From: Paramecium sonneborni
Lineage: Eukaryota > Ciliophora > Oligohymenophorea > Peniculida > Parameciidae
Assembly: GCA_905182985.1 (NCBI GenBank)
Contig: CAJJDN010000046.1
Span: forward strand, 299,298 to 363,297
Direction: 5' to 3'
Length of the DNA stretch: 64,000 bases
Position 1 is the stretch's first letter. The number at the start of each line of letters is the position of its first letter. Shown here piece by piece: positions 38,101-53,402 of the stretch. The position numbers were made by a program, and so were the translations under genes. Below the pieces are notes generated by a model, which had not been told where the DNA came from, searched no databases, and saw only the letters and a list, made by a program, of their open reading frames with translations.

Positions 38101-41100
38101 ATATTATTGGCTAATTCTTTATATTATTTAATTGAAGATGAACTTGAATTAGAACTTTCAGTTTCTGAGTCATCATCAGTTTATTCTGAATCTAATTATT
38201 TATTAAGTTTATTTATTTGTTTTATTTTTTCTTTCATAAATTCATTCTCTTCATTTGATGATTCCCTTTCTAAATATTAACTAAATCCATCTAGTAAAAT
38301 GGCCATCACAATACCATAAATAAAATAATTTAAAGTAAAAACTAAAGCAATAGAAAAAGTCACTGCTAATTCCTTTTTAACTTCAGTTCCAATACGATAA
38401 ACACCAAACCAATCATCATTTGTCATTATATTAAAGACAGTCATAAATGCTTAAGCAGGATCATCAAAAGATTACAAATATCCTTGTTTATGATACTCAT
38501 TAAATTAATTAGAAAATAATTCCATACCTATTAATCCAAAAGTTAAAATCATGAAAAACATTAAGAATGCCAAATAAATATAAGATTTATATGTAATTGA
38601 TGCTATTGCTCCAATTATTCTAGCCATCTAAATGTAGAGTATACATCGATAAAACAAGAGACACTTAGTTGATCTCATTAATCGAAGATATTGTTCACTT
38701 ACATTCAAATAATCACTAAAACCAAATTCTATTAAACTTAGGATCACAATCAAAAGTTCAATAACATGATGCTTATTTTTAGCTATCCTTTCTAATATAT
38801 TAATTTTTAAATACTTGGCTAATATACAATTAATTGTAAAATAATTTCTGTTGATAAAACCACTGTAGCAATATCTTCTATTTTATCTATTATTTTCCTT
38901 TCTATTATACCTTATAGGGCTAAAAATAATGTATTAATTAAAATAGTTAAATCAAACAAAAACTTAGTTAATTTAAAATGTATTATTTAAAAAGCATATT
39001 TCCTTAAATTTAGTACAATTCCACTCAATGATCTAGGCCAAATTTCAATATCTTTTTAATTTAGACTTCTAAAAATAACATCAAATTTTTAAATCAATTA
39101 ATATGAACTAATTAGAACATTGTTACCTGACCAGTTTTTTGCTTTTATTATTTTTTTTTCAAATTCTTTTCTTCTCAATTTAGTGTATTCTTCTTAAACT
39201 CTAGGTCCCTCTTATTTTTTTTGATGAATTTTAGTATTTATTCTTTTTTAAACATTTAAATAATCCTAATATACTCCATTTACAAGGATTTTTAAGGTAC
39301 CTTCTTAATATTAGGTAAAAGGCTTCTTCTCACTTTCTTAAGGTATAGAAAGCTATTTCATAAAATAAGGAAATTTTCTTTTTTCCCTTTCGAATTCTTT
39401 AATGCCTTGATTTAAGTTATTAGAACTTAAACTAGATTTAGATCCATGAATATCTGAAGTATTAAGATTATCTTTCTTGATTCTTTAAGAAATCTTAATT
39501 GGTAATATCATTTTAGCATTCTCATTTACTTAAATACTTGCTATAGTCAATTCAGATCTACTAGTTCTAGGATTTTGTACAAATTTTTATTTACTCTAAA
39601 TTAGTTTATAATAAAATTTCTTCTTTTTTTATCCTACAAATGGTTTATTATCTGTAGTTTTTAAAAATAAAAACATAGATTATCTTAAAATGTCAATTTA
39701 ACTTGTAGATACATAATTACAATCATAATCAACATATTTTTCCAATAGAAAAGATTTACTGAATTACTTAATAATCATTTGTTATTTAATATCTGTTGTA
39801 AATAGTTTCAGATCTAGACTGTTGTAAAACTTTGCTATGTCATTTAACTTTGGAAGTAAAATATATTTAAAAGAAAAGTTTTTAACAGTATTTTTGAATT
39901 ATGCAAAGTTACTTTAATCAATTTTGTATTGGTTGATCATGCTTCCTAATAATAATTTAGGTTTTATATCCCAAGCTTAAGTTTGTTTATTTATTCTAGG
40001 TTTTTCAATTAAAATACTCTACTATTTTGAAAATAGATATTAATTCATTTAATTAACATAATAATAGAAATCGATCTTTTAAAATTATGATTTGCTTATA
40101 GCTTCAACTTTTTCAGTTTTATTTGAGATAGTTTTGAATTACATTTCACTAAAATGTGTTTTGAATACAGCAATAGGTAAATTGAATCCAAAGAATCCTC
40201 CTACAAAAATAATTAATACATAATAAATCCAAACAATAGGATGAAAGGCTCTTATAGTATAATACATCACCCAACTCCAATCATCCATTGTAACAGTTTT
40301 TAATATCAAACCAAAAGAATATATGATATTATTAAAATTAGTAGGAATATTATAGGCATTATTAGTGATCACACAACTCTTACCTTCTGGACATTATCCT
40401 TAATTACATTAAATCCAATCATCATCTTCTGATGGTAAACAGCGTTCATTGAATAAACCCATAAATAAAGAGTTTCCTAAGGATGCAAAAAATAAAACAA
40501 ATAAAATAACTACAGCTGTGAATTCAAAAATAAATTTTAATGATTCTATAAGTGCTTCAATCATTCTTTATAATCCTAACTAATATTTTAGAAATACCCT
40601 CAAAAATTGCTCCTAATTATTTAAGTAATCTCATCATTCTTAAAGGTGTTATATCTATTAGAGAATTTTTGTAAGTTAAATGATAATAATACAATATAAT
40701 TAGAACTGTATCAATTATTCTTCCTAAAAATATAAATTTAGATCTAAATAATCCAAAGGCCAACAATTGAAGCACAACATCCGCTAAATAGAACCACAAA
40801 AAAACTAAACAATCAATAAGTATTTTACCAAAATAAATTGCTAACAAATTTTAATTAAAATAGGTTAAATGTTCCTAAATAAATAAAATTATGTTTCCTA
40901 AAGTTACAAATGTTAAAACATATTAATAAACTTTTGATCTTACTATTTCCTTTGATAATCTCTTTGTTATCAAATAACAATAAGCTACTATTTTTCTTAA
41001 TTTCAATAAGGGATAGCCATCTTCATAAGAACTCTCTATTATTTTTTAATTTTTACATAAAGTAATTTATATCTTGAGAAACTTCTCATTTTTCTGAACT

Positions 41101-42060
41101 TTATATGTATAGCTCCATTAACACTTCTCAATTTTTAATATATCTTTCCATAGTGATTTTATAATTAGCATAATTAATCAATTTCAATCTAAAACATTCT
41201 AAATTTTAATACTTCGTTTGATGATTAAGATTATTCTGTGACAGATAAATGACTAAATCCTGGAAAAGCACTATGAAAATTAGATATTCTATGTTTAACA
41301 TTGGTTGTCTATTGTAAATTTAATACTTACACTTAAATCGACATTTGGTATTTAGATTGAAGATTCTGGTGTTCCTGGAGATTAAATATCTTTCTATGAT
41401 CTATTTGAAATATAATTTTGAGCTTATATGACTTCAAGACTTATAATTGAGTTATCAGATTTATCTGACTTATCATTTCCATTGGCTAAGTCTGAAAATA
41501 ATTATGATAAATGATCAGAATTCTCTTCATCACTTTCACATAACTGACTGTCTTTATAAGGTTAAACGTACATCTAGGCAGTTGCTTACTCTGCTATTCT
41601 ATCGAGCATCTTTTATTATATTTCCTCCCTATTGTTATGAGTTTATGTACTATTTCTGCTACGTCATTTGACTGTCAGCTTTTCTTAATATTGTTTGATA
41701 TTGTTATATCAAGTTTTATGTCAAATCTTTTATATTGTTTTTCTGTCTTTTTGAAGACTTCGATTTTATGGTTTTTGCTGATCTTACACTTGATTTTGAG
41801 CTCTCAGATAAAATAGATTTCTAAAATGATTCATCACTATCTGATTCTGACTCAGAACTATGCTAAGCCTTTTAAGTTGCTTTACTAATTTAAAATTATT
41901 CTTAATTGTCATGAAAATCTCCTTTTTTTCTTATCGCCTTATTCACTCTAGAGGATTTGATTTTTTTGTCCCCTTGTTCAGCTGATGAAAAGAACTAATT
42001 ATTCTTTTTTACAACTATTGTTTTAGAAGGATATCTCTTTCTTACATATGGGGATTACAT
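35144..42060 (-). CDS. Four-domain voltage-gated cation channel alpha subunit, DDDD filter (channel 2)
   Basis: This is a paralogue of the channel at 12018-18327. The frame runs from ATG 42060 (MQSPYVRKRYPSKTIVV) through a Ser-rich N-terminus to TGA 35144-35146, with introns of 22-28 nt. Pore loops are LKTVTMDDWSWVMYY, VFNIMTNDDWFGVYR, FVISTFDGWGAILW and LFKCVSGDDFRSIMN. All four filter residues are Asp (codons at 40283, 38415, 37060 and 36159), and repeat IV has Phe where channel 1 has Trp. The repeat I sensor (LIDITPLRMMRLLK) is charge-poor. A C-terminal EF-hand-like motif (CDEENRISYNQLLYEIFFH) parallels channel 1. The first 250 residues may instead belong to a separate gene: a 28-nt intron (GTACGT...AGTCAG) is needed to join them, though it is canonical in size. 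The 5' end lies inside artefactual duplication 3, whose second copy repeats it. Confidence 0.88.
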
Positions 42061-43671
42061 AATTAAAATAATATATAGATTTCATTAAAATTTTGTAATA
42101 AAGTTTAGAAAAGGCTTTTAAGAAATATTTAAAAACATTTTTTTAAGTCTTTTTAAATTTTAAGTATAATAAAGATTGTGATATTAAGTCACTTATCAAG
42201 AAGAATTCTTTACTGTATAAATTCTAAAAATAGTATATACATAGTCTATTAATATTATAGCAAAAATTAATTTTATATATTAAAATTGTTTTAAGTTATG
42301 GGGTTTGATCTAATGAAAACTCATTATAAGGTTTTTTGAAATTCAATTCAGAAATCGAATTTTACTTTTTAATATTGATTTTATTATACTTTTCAAAATG
42401 ATCAATAATATTTCTGAATATTGTTTTTATAAACCTGACTCAATTACTTGATTTTTATCTAGAATTTCTATTAATAAATACATAATNGGTTGTCTATTGT
42501 AAATTTAATACTTACACTTAAATCGACATTTGGTATTTAGATTGAAGATTCTGGTGTTCCTGGAGATTAAATATCTTTCTATGATCTATTTGAAATATAA
42601 TTTTGAGCTTATATGACTTCAAGACTTATAATTGAGTTATCAGATTTATCTGACTTATCATTTCCATTGGCTAAGTCTGAAAATAATTATGATAAATGAT
42701 CAGAATTCTCTTCATCACTTTCACATAACTGACTGTCTTTATAAGGTTAAACGTACATCTAGGCAGTTGCTTACTCTGCTATTCTATCGAGCATCTTTTA
42801 TTATATTTCCTCCCTATTGTTATGAGTTTATGTACTATTTCTGCTACGTCATTTGACTGTCAGCTTTTCTTAATATTGTTTGATATTGTTATATCAAGTT
42901 TTATGTCAAATCTTTTATATTGTTTTTCTGTCTTTTTGAAGACTTCGATTTTATGGTTTTTGCTGATCTTACACTTGATTTTGAGCTCTCAGATAAAATA
43001 GATTTCTAAAATGATTCATCACTATCTGATTCTGACTCAGAACTATGCTAAGCCTTTTAAGTTGCTTTACTAATTTAAAATTATTCTTAATTGTCATGAA
43101 AATCTCCTTTTTTTCTTATCGCCTTATTCACTCTAGAGGATTTGATTTTTTTGTCCCCTTGTTCAGCTGATGAAAAGAACTAATTATTCTTTTTTACAAC
43201 TATTGTTTTAGAAGGATATCTCTTTCTTACATATGGGGATTACATAATTAAAATAATATATAGATTTCATTAAAATTTTGTAATAAAGTTTAGAAAAGGC
43301 TTTTAAGAAATATTTAAAAACATTTTTTTAAGTCTTTTTAAATTTTAAGTATAATAAAGATTGTGATATTAAGTCACTTATCAAGAAGAATTCTTTACTG
43401 TATAAATTCTAAAAATAGTATATACATAGTCTATTAATATTATAGCAAAAATTAATTTTATATATTAAAATTGTTTTAAGTTATGGGGTTTGATCTAATG
43501 AAAACTCATTATAAGGTTTTTTGAAATTCAATTCAGAAATCGAATTTTACTTTTTAATATTGATTTTATTATACTTTTCAAAATGATCAATAATATTTCT
43601 GAATATTGTTTTTATAAACCTGACTCAATTACTTGATTTTTATCTAGAATTTCTATTAATAAATACATAAT
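41303..43671. repeat. Direct duplication 3 (41303-42486 = 42488-43671) around a single N
   Basis: The 1184-bp segment starting GGTTGTCTATTGTAAATTTA recurs at an offset of 1185 bp, with N at 42487 between the copies. It carries the 5' coding end and upstream region of channel 2. Confidence 0.95.
42488..43245 (-). pseudogene. Decoy 5' fragment of channel 2 (duplication 3, second copy)
   Basis: This is the same as 41303-42060: the start codon (at 43245) and the first 250 or so codons of the channel 2 N-terminus, cut by the N. Sequence 43246-43748 then leads to katanin and, after collapsing, is the real upstream region of channel 2. Confidence 0.85.
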
Positions 43672-43748
43672 AATGTAATAGTTGTTAACATGTTGAATGA
43701 AAATAAGTGTTTGTTAAAAACAATAAGTGAATTATTAAAAATTTAAAA

Positions 43749-45652
<1,904 letters not shown>

Positions 45653-45896
45653 TTTTCTAAAATTCATCCTTTTATAATAAATATTATATGTTCTACAATA
45701 TTGCTCACTTCATAAATACTTTTAAAATTTAATTAATAAAAATCATAATATTTCAAAAACAAATTTTACATTGCTTTGAGATAAATGTTTCTTTATTTAA
45801 TTTATTTTTAAAATTTGAAAATTCAATCTAGATAATTCTGATAATTAAATTAAAATGCAAATATAATTTAAAAAATGAAAGTATTCAAGTAACTAC
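45653..45896. other. Convergent intergenic spacer
   Basis: These 244 bp lie between the stops of katanin and the phosphatase. They are AT-rich and I see no gene. Both 3' ends should be processed here. Confidence 0.5.
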
Positions 45897-47654
45897 TCAT
45901 TTTGGTATTTATTCTGGAAATAGATCTTACAATAATTATAATGGATCTTGATAGTTAGTATATGAACTAACTTTTAATAACTAAGAATTCAATTCTCTTA
46001 CATCAGTCACCATTCTGAATTTCATTAAGTAGTTTTGTAAATATAGTAATTCCTAAGAATATAATTAAAATTACTTAATCCTATTTGTTATCATAAAAAG
46101 CAATTACAGGAACTCCATTATCAATTTATTATCCAAATGAATAACTTGCATTATCAATTAATAAGATATTTGACATTTTTCGATTTCCAAGTACTCTTAA
46201 AATAGTATTTAATATATTACCTTAAATCTTTAATATATGCACCTTCATCAGTTTATATACAATGTTCCCTAAATAATCTCTGACTAATCCATTATTTTTT
46301 TGGATCTAAATAATCTAAAACAATATTAGCATAACAAGAATGAGATGCAGTAAAAACAATAATTTCAAAATGTCGGGATAAAGTTTAAAGAATCTACTAG
46401 GCATAAGGTCTTATATTAATAGAGGCCTATATTGTCTCTCCAGTTGGAAATGTAATTGGTAGAATAATGTCTCCAGGAACTGAAATGTTCTCATTGCAAT
46501 GAATCAAAGTTTCATCCAAATCAAAAACTAGTGTTTTTAAATGATTTGCTTTAGGTAATTTAACAACCTTTTCTTCTTAAAATTCAAGTGATAGATTCCT
46601 AGCATAATCTAAACCCTATTATTTGTAAGAACCATTTACTTATATTGTTTGAATTATATGATCTCTAACTACATCGTCTGTTTTACTTGTTTATTATAAA
46701 AACATACATCTAGCTACACTAGATATATAATATAGAAACTATGATTTAAGAAATTGATACATTATCACTTTTAGTTGGTTTTTAAGACGAATATGATTTG
46801 TCGTCAATAATTGGCTTAGTCACTTAATTTAATGATTAATTTATCTCTAAGGATTAATGTCTATTTAGAGAAGATTATTATTAAACTGGCTTTTTGATTT
46901 ACTTTACTTATGTGACAAATTAATTTAAACTGATACTAGGTTATTCTTTTTCTTTGACAATTTAACTCTGTTTTAATGCTTTATTAAGTTGTAAATTTAA
47001 AGCAGTTGAACATTTAGTTAATTCTTTGGGAGTTACTGAACCTTTTGGTTCAGTATTTTCTTGATCCTTTTTTTGAAAAAATTTAGCTGCTAATCCAAGT
47101 GGTTTTTGTTTTGATCTTTCAGATTGTTTTTATAATTAAGAATTGCTAATTTCTATGTTAGATTTAATTTTATTGATTTTATTTTCCAAGAATAGTAATT
47201 TATCATTTAATTTCTAATACTCTTTTTAATCAATTTATTTGTTTGGCACTTACTAATTTGGAGAGCATTTAATTAAATTAGTGTCTGGCAGCTATTTTAA
47301 TGAAAAATATCTAGATTAAGGAGTAGCTTGTTAAGGTGAAATATATGTTGAATTTTTCAATTCTTTAAATGAAGATCTGCATGGTTATTTTTAATTTGAA
47401 AAAGCTCTCTTATCTGTAGAAGCAGAAGATGGTCTTGGAACTATTTGAATAGATGGCTATCTAGGTTATGATGAATTTGGACGTATTTCAGGCTTTTGAA
47501 TCACTTATGTAGATTGATATTATGGATATGCTTATATGGGTTTTCTTTATTGTAATTAAGCACATGAGTTTTCTTACTCTGAAGTTTATTTGAAGGATTA
47601 TCTAAAAGAATCTTAAATTATTGGTCTTTGAATATATTATGGTACTCGTTGCAT
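45897..47654 (-). CDS. FCP1/SCP-like HAD phosphatase with long Gln-rich N-terminus
   Basis: The frame runs from ATG 47654 (MQRVPQYIQRPIIQDSF) to TGA 45897-45899. About 300 residues of Gln/Ser/Pro-rich and coiled-coil sequence (KEYQKLNDKLLFLENKINK) lead into an NLI-interacting-factor/FCP1 homology domain. Its catalytic motif is TLVFDLDETLIHC (DxDxT/V), followed by INIRPYAQQILQTLSRHFEI, IVFTASHSCYANIVLDYLD, LFREHCI and ILLIDNASYSFGQQ. These are the hallmarks of CTD-type small phosphatases, which remove phosphates from RNA polymerase II CTD or other Ser/Thr substrates. Two 22-nt introns (one joining DN to FLYYISSVARC) keep the frame. The 5' third lies in duplication 4, and a decoy of it is at 48525-48914. 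Confidence 0.88.
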
Positions 47655-47706
47655 TCAATTTAAATTTTGTTAAATTAAAAAAAAGTCTGTTTAATTAAAT
47701 ATGTTC

Positions 47707-47991
47707 TCAAATTCTCCCTAATTTTTTTGTGGCTAACAATTTCACATACATCTAATGAATTTTTTCTCTGTATTGATAATTATGATATTGATAGTATGAT
47801 AATCCAAACACCAACCCTAAAATTCCACTTGTGAACATTTCTCCATAAAGTTTTTTATGTAATGGTCTAGAATTAACAAAGTAAAGCATCGAAACGGCAG
47901 ATATACCAAACCCAATTAAACCACCAATTGTAGTTTATTCCGAAAGTACTTTATCTGCTTTATTAAAATCATATTATTCATCTGCAGTCAT
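47707..47991 (-). CDS. Small two-helix membrane protein
   Basis: This intronless frame of 94 residues runs from ATG 47991 (MTADEQYDFNKADKVLSEQ) to TGA 47707-47709. Two hydrophobic helices (TTIGGLIGFGISAVSMLYFV and FTSGILGLVFGLSYYQYHNY) flank a short basic loop (NSRPLHKKLYGE), and a basic tail follows. The layout suits a small organellar membrane subunit, for example mitochondrial, but I cannot name it. An apparently identical second copy at 48967-49251 is an assembly duplicate. Confidence 0.7.
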
Positions 47992-48056
47992 CAAAATAAA
48001 ATTATTTTTAAGGAATTACTTAATCATTATCATTTATTACATATTTTTTACTAGGT

Positions 48057-48523
48057 ATGGCTTAACTTGAAACTAGACGAGTTCGTTATGTTCTACCAGA
48101 AAATTTGACAAGCATATCTAAATAATGCTTTTATTCTTCTGAAAAGAATTCATAAGGCAATTCTGGAGTATTCATTAATAAAAATAATTAAAATCATAAA
48201 TTCAATTTTTAGGTGATGCTTTTCAAATTTATTTCGAAAGTACTCCTAACTTTGTAACTTCGGAGTTGATATTTTTAGAGAATTCACAATAATTTTAGTT
48301 TTTTTTATATGAACTTACTTAATCTTATATTTTGTATTCAGACTATATTTCATTAGGAATTTTCAAAAAGAAATTTAATTAGGGTTAAAAAATGCAATAA
48401 ATTCTTAAAAGTTTCAGTAATAATCTCTTCATTTTATAATTACCAACAGACTTCATATTTAAATAAAATAATAATACCTTTCCAAAAAAATACTACTTGA
48501 AGAGTAGAGTATTTTTATTTCCA
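48057..48523 (+). pseudogene. Decoy 5' fragment of the gene at 49317-49843 (duplication 4, first copy)
   Basis: The frame begins MAQLETRRVRYVLPENLTS and is cut at the N at 48524. The same gene is complete at 49317-49843. Confidence 0.8.
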
Positions 48524-48524
48524 N

Positions 48525-48914
48525 GCATTTAATTAAATTAGTGTCTGGCAGCTATTTTAATGAAAAATATCTAGATTAAGGAGTAGCTTGTTAAGGTGAA
48601 ATATATGTTGAATTTTTCAATTCTTTAAATGAAGATCTGCATGGTTATTTTTAATTTGAAAAAGCTCTCTTATCTGTAGAAGCAGAAGATGGTCTTGGAA
48701 CTATTTGAATAGATGGCTATCTAGGTTATGATGAATTTGGACGTATTTCAGGCTTTTGAATCACTTATGTAGATTGATATTATGGATATGCTTATATGGG
48801 TTTTCTTTATTGTAATTAAGCACATGAGTTTTCTTACTCTGAAGTTTATTTGAAGGATTATCTAAAAGAATCTTAAATTATTGGTCTTTGAATATATTAT
48901 GGTACTCGTTGCAT
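48525..48914 (-). pseudogene. Decoy 5' fragment of the FCP1/SCP-like phosphatase (duplication 4, second copy)
   Basis: This repeats 47265-47654, the first 130 codons of the phosphatase including its start codon, and is cut off by the N. Confidence 0.85.
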
Positions 48915-48966
48915 TCAATTTAAATTTTGTTAAATTAAAAAAAAGTCTGTTTAATTAAATATGTTC

Positions 48967-49251
48967 TCAAATTCTCCCTAATTTTTTTGTGGCTAACAAT
49001 TTCACATACATCTAATGAATTTTTTCTCTGTATTGATAATTATGATATTGATAGTATGATAATCCAAACACCAACCCTAAAATTCCACTTGTGAACATTT
49101 CTCCATAAAGTTTTTTATGTAATGGTCTAGAATTAACAAAGTAAAGCATCGAAACGGCAGATATACCAAACCCAATTAAACCACCAATTGTAGTTTATTC
49201 CGAAAGTACTTTATCTGCTTTATTAAAATCATATTATTCATCTGCAGTCAT
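48967..49251 (-). CDS. Second copy of the small two-helix membrane protein (assembly duplicate)
   Basis: Apparently identical to 47707-47991 at an offset of 1260 bp. It is complete and would be counted as a second gene by any gene caller, but it lies wholly inside artefactual duplication 4. It should not be read as a paralogue. Confidence 0.6.
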
Positions 49252-49316
49252 CAAAATAAAATTATTTTTAAGGAATTACTTAATCATTATCATTTATTAC
49301 ATATTTTTTACTAGGT

Positions 49317-49843
49317 ATGGCTTAACTTGAAACTAGACGAGTTCGTTATGTTCTACCAGAAAATTTGACAAGCATATCTAAATAATGCTTTTATTCTTCT
49401 GAAAAGAATTCATAAGGCAATTCTGGAGTATTCATTAATAAAAATAATTAAAATCATAAATTCAATTTTTAGGTGATGCTTTTCAAATTTATTTCGAAAG
49501 TACTCCTAACTTTGTAACTTCGGAGTTGATATTTTTAGAGAATTCACAATAATTTTAGTTTTTTTTATATGAACTTACTTAATCTTATATTTTGTATTCA
49601 GACTATATTTCATTAGGAATTTTCAAAAAGAAATTTAATTAGGGTTAAAAAATGCAATAAATTCTTAAAAGTTTCAGTAATAATCTCTTCATTTTATAAT
49701 TACCAACAGACTTCATATTTAAATAAAATAATAATACCTTTCCAAAAAAATACTACTTGAAGAGTAGAGTATTTTTATTTCCATTTCCTTCAATAGATCT
49801 AATTTCTAAAATTTAAAATAACTTTTTTTTAGATAAAAACTGA
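49317..49843 (+). CDS. Uncharacterised small protein
   Basis: The frame starts at ATG 49317 (MAQLETRRVRYVLPENLTSI) and, after an intron of about 46 nt starting GTATTCATTAA, continues through TSELIFLENSQQFQFFLYEL and YSDYISLGIFKKKFNQGQK to TGA 49841-49843. The join between exon 1 and the next part is uncertain: the simplest splice gives a phase mismatch unless a second short intron is used. The family is not recognised. It is divergent from the small membrane-protein gene, with 65 bp between starts. Confidence 0.5.
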
Positions 49844-49882
49844 AATTAACAATTTTCTATACATATACAAAATGTGTAATTA

Positions 49883-50443
49883 TCATTTTTTTTTTCTTAA
49901 AAATTTTGCCAATCCAAAAATTAAAGGTTAGAAGACAACAGATAAAATAAACCATTTTTTGTAGCTTTCATATTTGATAGTTTATTCTTTTAATTGACTC
50001 CTTTATTTCAATTAATCTTTTTCTTCTTCTAATTATTGAATTTTATTCTCATATGTTTTAATTAAATTCTCAGTTTCACTTTATACTTATTAATTCAAAA
50101 GTTTATATTCTTTTTCTTATTCTTGTATGTGAAGATCTCGATCAATCAATTTTTGTTTTAATTTATTATATTCATCTTTGACTTTCTAATACTTCTTGTC
50201 TAATTCATTAAGTTTGCTTGTTTATTATTTTTTTTCTGAAATAGAATCATCGATGTAGATATTTAAGGAATCTATCTCAGATGTTAAAGTTGCGATTAAT
50301 TTATTTTTGTCTTCTAACTCTAATCTTAATTAGTTTATGAGATAGTCTTTTTTCTAAACACTTTCACATTCTTTTTTCCATTGAATTTCTAGTTATTCAT
50401 ATTTTTGTGTTAATTGATTCAATTATTCTGAGATATCTCCCAT
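49883..50443 (-). CDS. Coiled-coil protein with C-terminal membrane anchor
   Basis: This uninterrupted frame of 186 residues runs from ATG 50443 (MGDISEQLNQLTQKYEQLE) to TGA 49883-49885. Nearly the whole protein is heptad-like and rich in Glu, Lys, Gln and Leu (LRLELEDKNKLIATLTSEID, LIDRDLHIQEQEKEYKLL). It ends with a hydrophobic segment (WFILSVVFQPLIFGLAKFL) and RKKKK. This suggests a tail-anchored tether or golgin-like protein, with the lysine-rich tail facing the lumen or forming part of a targeting signal. No family is recognised. The start lies only 25 bp from the stop of the upstream CDPK gene on the same strand. Confidence 0.7.
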
Positions 50444-50468
50444 ATTTATTAAATATGTATAATAATAT

Positions 50469-52064
<1,596 letters not shown>

Positions 52065-52556
52065 ATTTTTTAATTAATTTTATCAAATATCAACGTAATA
52101 AAAAGCTGATCAAAAGATCTTTCAAGTTGAAATAGTATTCTAAATTTTTAATTGAAACTGTAAATATTAAATCTTTCATTAAATATTTAATCTTCTTTTA
52201 AGAGTCAAAATATTTCTTATTAAAATTTAAGTATCAATCTCATTGATTAATGGTTGATGAATAATAAATTATGTAATTGATCTCGATGAATACTATCGTA
52301 GGAGCAAGATAATTTAATATAATAATCTGCTTATCCTAGATTTTTATTTAATTTTGCAATTCATTTAGTATTAAAATTTTGAAATATTTAAAGTTTATTA
52401 TTTCAGTTGAATATGCTTTGTGTAATGAAAATAAAGAATGTAAAAAAAAATAGTTAGAGAATATAAAGGATAAAATATGTGTAATTAAAAGAATTATAAT
52501 GGTTTAGAAAATATTATAGTTGTGACTACTAATACAATATAAATTATTATAAATGC
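52065..52556. other. 492-bp spacer with a doubtful small ORF
   Basis: Between the CDPK start and the hydrolase stop, a plus-strand ciliate-code frame of about 90 codons (MVDEQQIMQLISMNTIVG to VQKILQL) is open from near 52250 to 52518. It contains CNENKECKKK but no recognisable family. Introns could change its frame. It may be chance or a short gene; the promoter of the CDPK should also lie here. Confidence 0.3.
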
Positions 52557-53395
52557 TCAAAATGATGATAAATATTAACTCATCAACTTAATGAATTCTC
52601 TAGGTTTTTCAACCTAAACCCAATGACCAGCTCCTTAAATAAAATGAATATCTCGATTAATATCTATTTTTGGAAAAACTTTTAAGAACTCTTGTTTATC
52701 ATTAATAGTGACGTAATCTGATTTATCTCCGCATATCACACAGGCTGAACCTTAATAATTACTAGAGAACTCAGAATGGCCATTGTTCATAAATTTGGAT
52801 ATCACATCTATGTTGATTTTCCATTTATAATCAGAATGAAATTCCTCTTTATTGGCGTAAGTGAGATTAGTCATAATAAGATTGGTTTTATCCTTACTCT
52901 AAACAATTTAAAAGATACTATTTTCAATCTCTTTCAATATTTTGTTTTTGAGATCAATTTATTGTAGCAATTAGACATAATTTTTGCCCTCTCCTTCACC
53001 TGGTCCTACATCTACAATAATATTTCCAATAGGTAAATCAGATGTAAAATTTTATAAATAAGAAAAGATGATTCTACCTCCCATGGAATGTCCTAGGAGT
53101 ACAACATTTTGTATTTTGTGATCATGAATGAAATGCTTTAAATCATTAGCCATTTCTTCATAGCTCATAGTTTAGGTTTAGGGTGAATCACCATGATTTC
53201 TGAGTATAATTTATGGCAATACCTTATGTCAAGCAAATAAGCTGATTTCAAGTGTTTGCTGATATTAACATTATTGACAATATTTTTAAAATTAGTTTTT
53301 GAACCCAGTAAACCATGTAGAACAACAAGATTAAGAGATCCTTGGTTATAGGATTGTTAGATGAATGCATTTTTTATTGCTTTCAGATGCTTCAT
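52557..53395 (-). CDS. ABHD11-like alpha/beta hydrolase
   Basis: The frame from ATG 53395 (MKHLKAIKNAFIQQSYNQ) to TGA 52557-52559, with a 23-nt intron before RNHGDSP, gives about 260 residues. It has the oxyanion region VVLHGLLGSKTNF, the ABHD11-type D(L)RNHGDSP element, MSYEEMANDLKHFIHDH, the nucleophile elbow LLGHSMGGRII (Ser), IVDVGPGEGE, the acid region CVICGDKSDYV (Asp) and the catalytic His in IQGAGHWVQVEKPREF. ABHD11 is a mitochondrial hydrolase/lipase-like protein in animals. Mitochondrial targeting is possible here from the basic N-terminus but not certain. The gene is divergent from the CFAP47-like gene, with 36 bp between the two starts before the artefact begins. Confidence 0.88.
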
Positions 53396-53402
53396 ATATA
53401 AA

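Larger units (their letters stand above)
47265..49783. repeat. Direct duplication 4 (47265-48523 = 48525-49783) around a single N
   Basis: The 1259-bp segment starting GCATTTAATTAAATTAGTGTC recurs at an offset of 1260 bp, with N at 48524 between the copies. It contains the 5' part of the phosphatase, a complete small membrane-protein gene, and the 5' part of the following plus-strand gene. Confidence 0.95.

Noticed and set aside
41540..41600. A 16-nt intron (GTAAGCAACTGCCTAG) in the channel 2 N-terminus
   Set aside because: A canonical 28-nt intron (GTACGT...AGTCAG) gives an equally good continuous frame.
47265..49783. Two tandem copies of a small membrane-protein gene as a recent gene duplication
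   Set aside because: The copies appear identical, including introns and spacers, and a single N sits at the join, matching four other such events. Contig overlap explains it better.
52776..52967. Plus-strand ORF MAIVHKFGYHIYVDF...
   Set aside because: It lies antisense inside the ABHD11-like hydrolase, whose catalytic motifs are clear.
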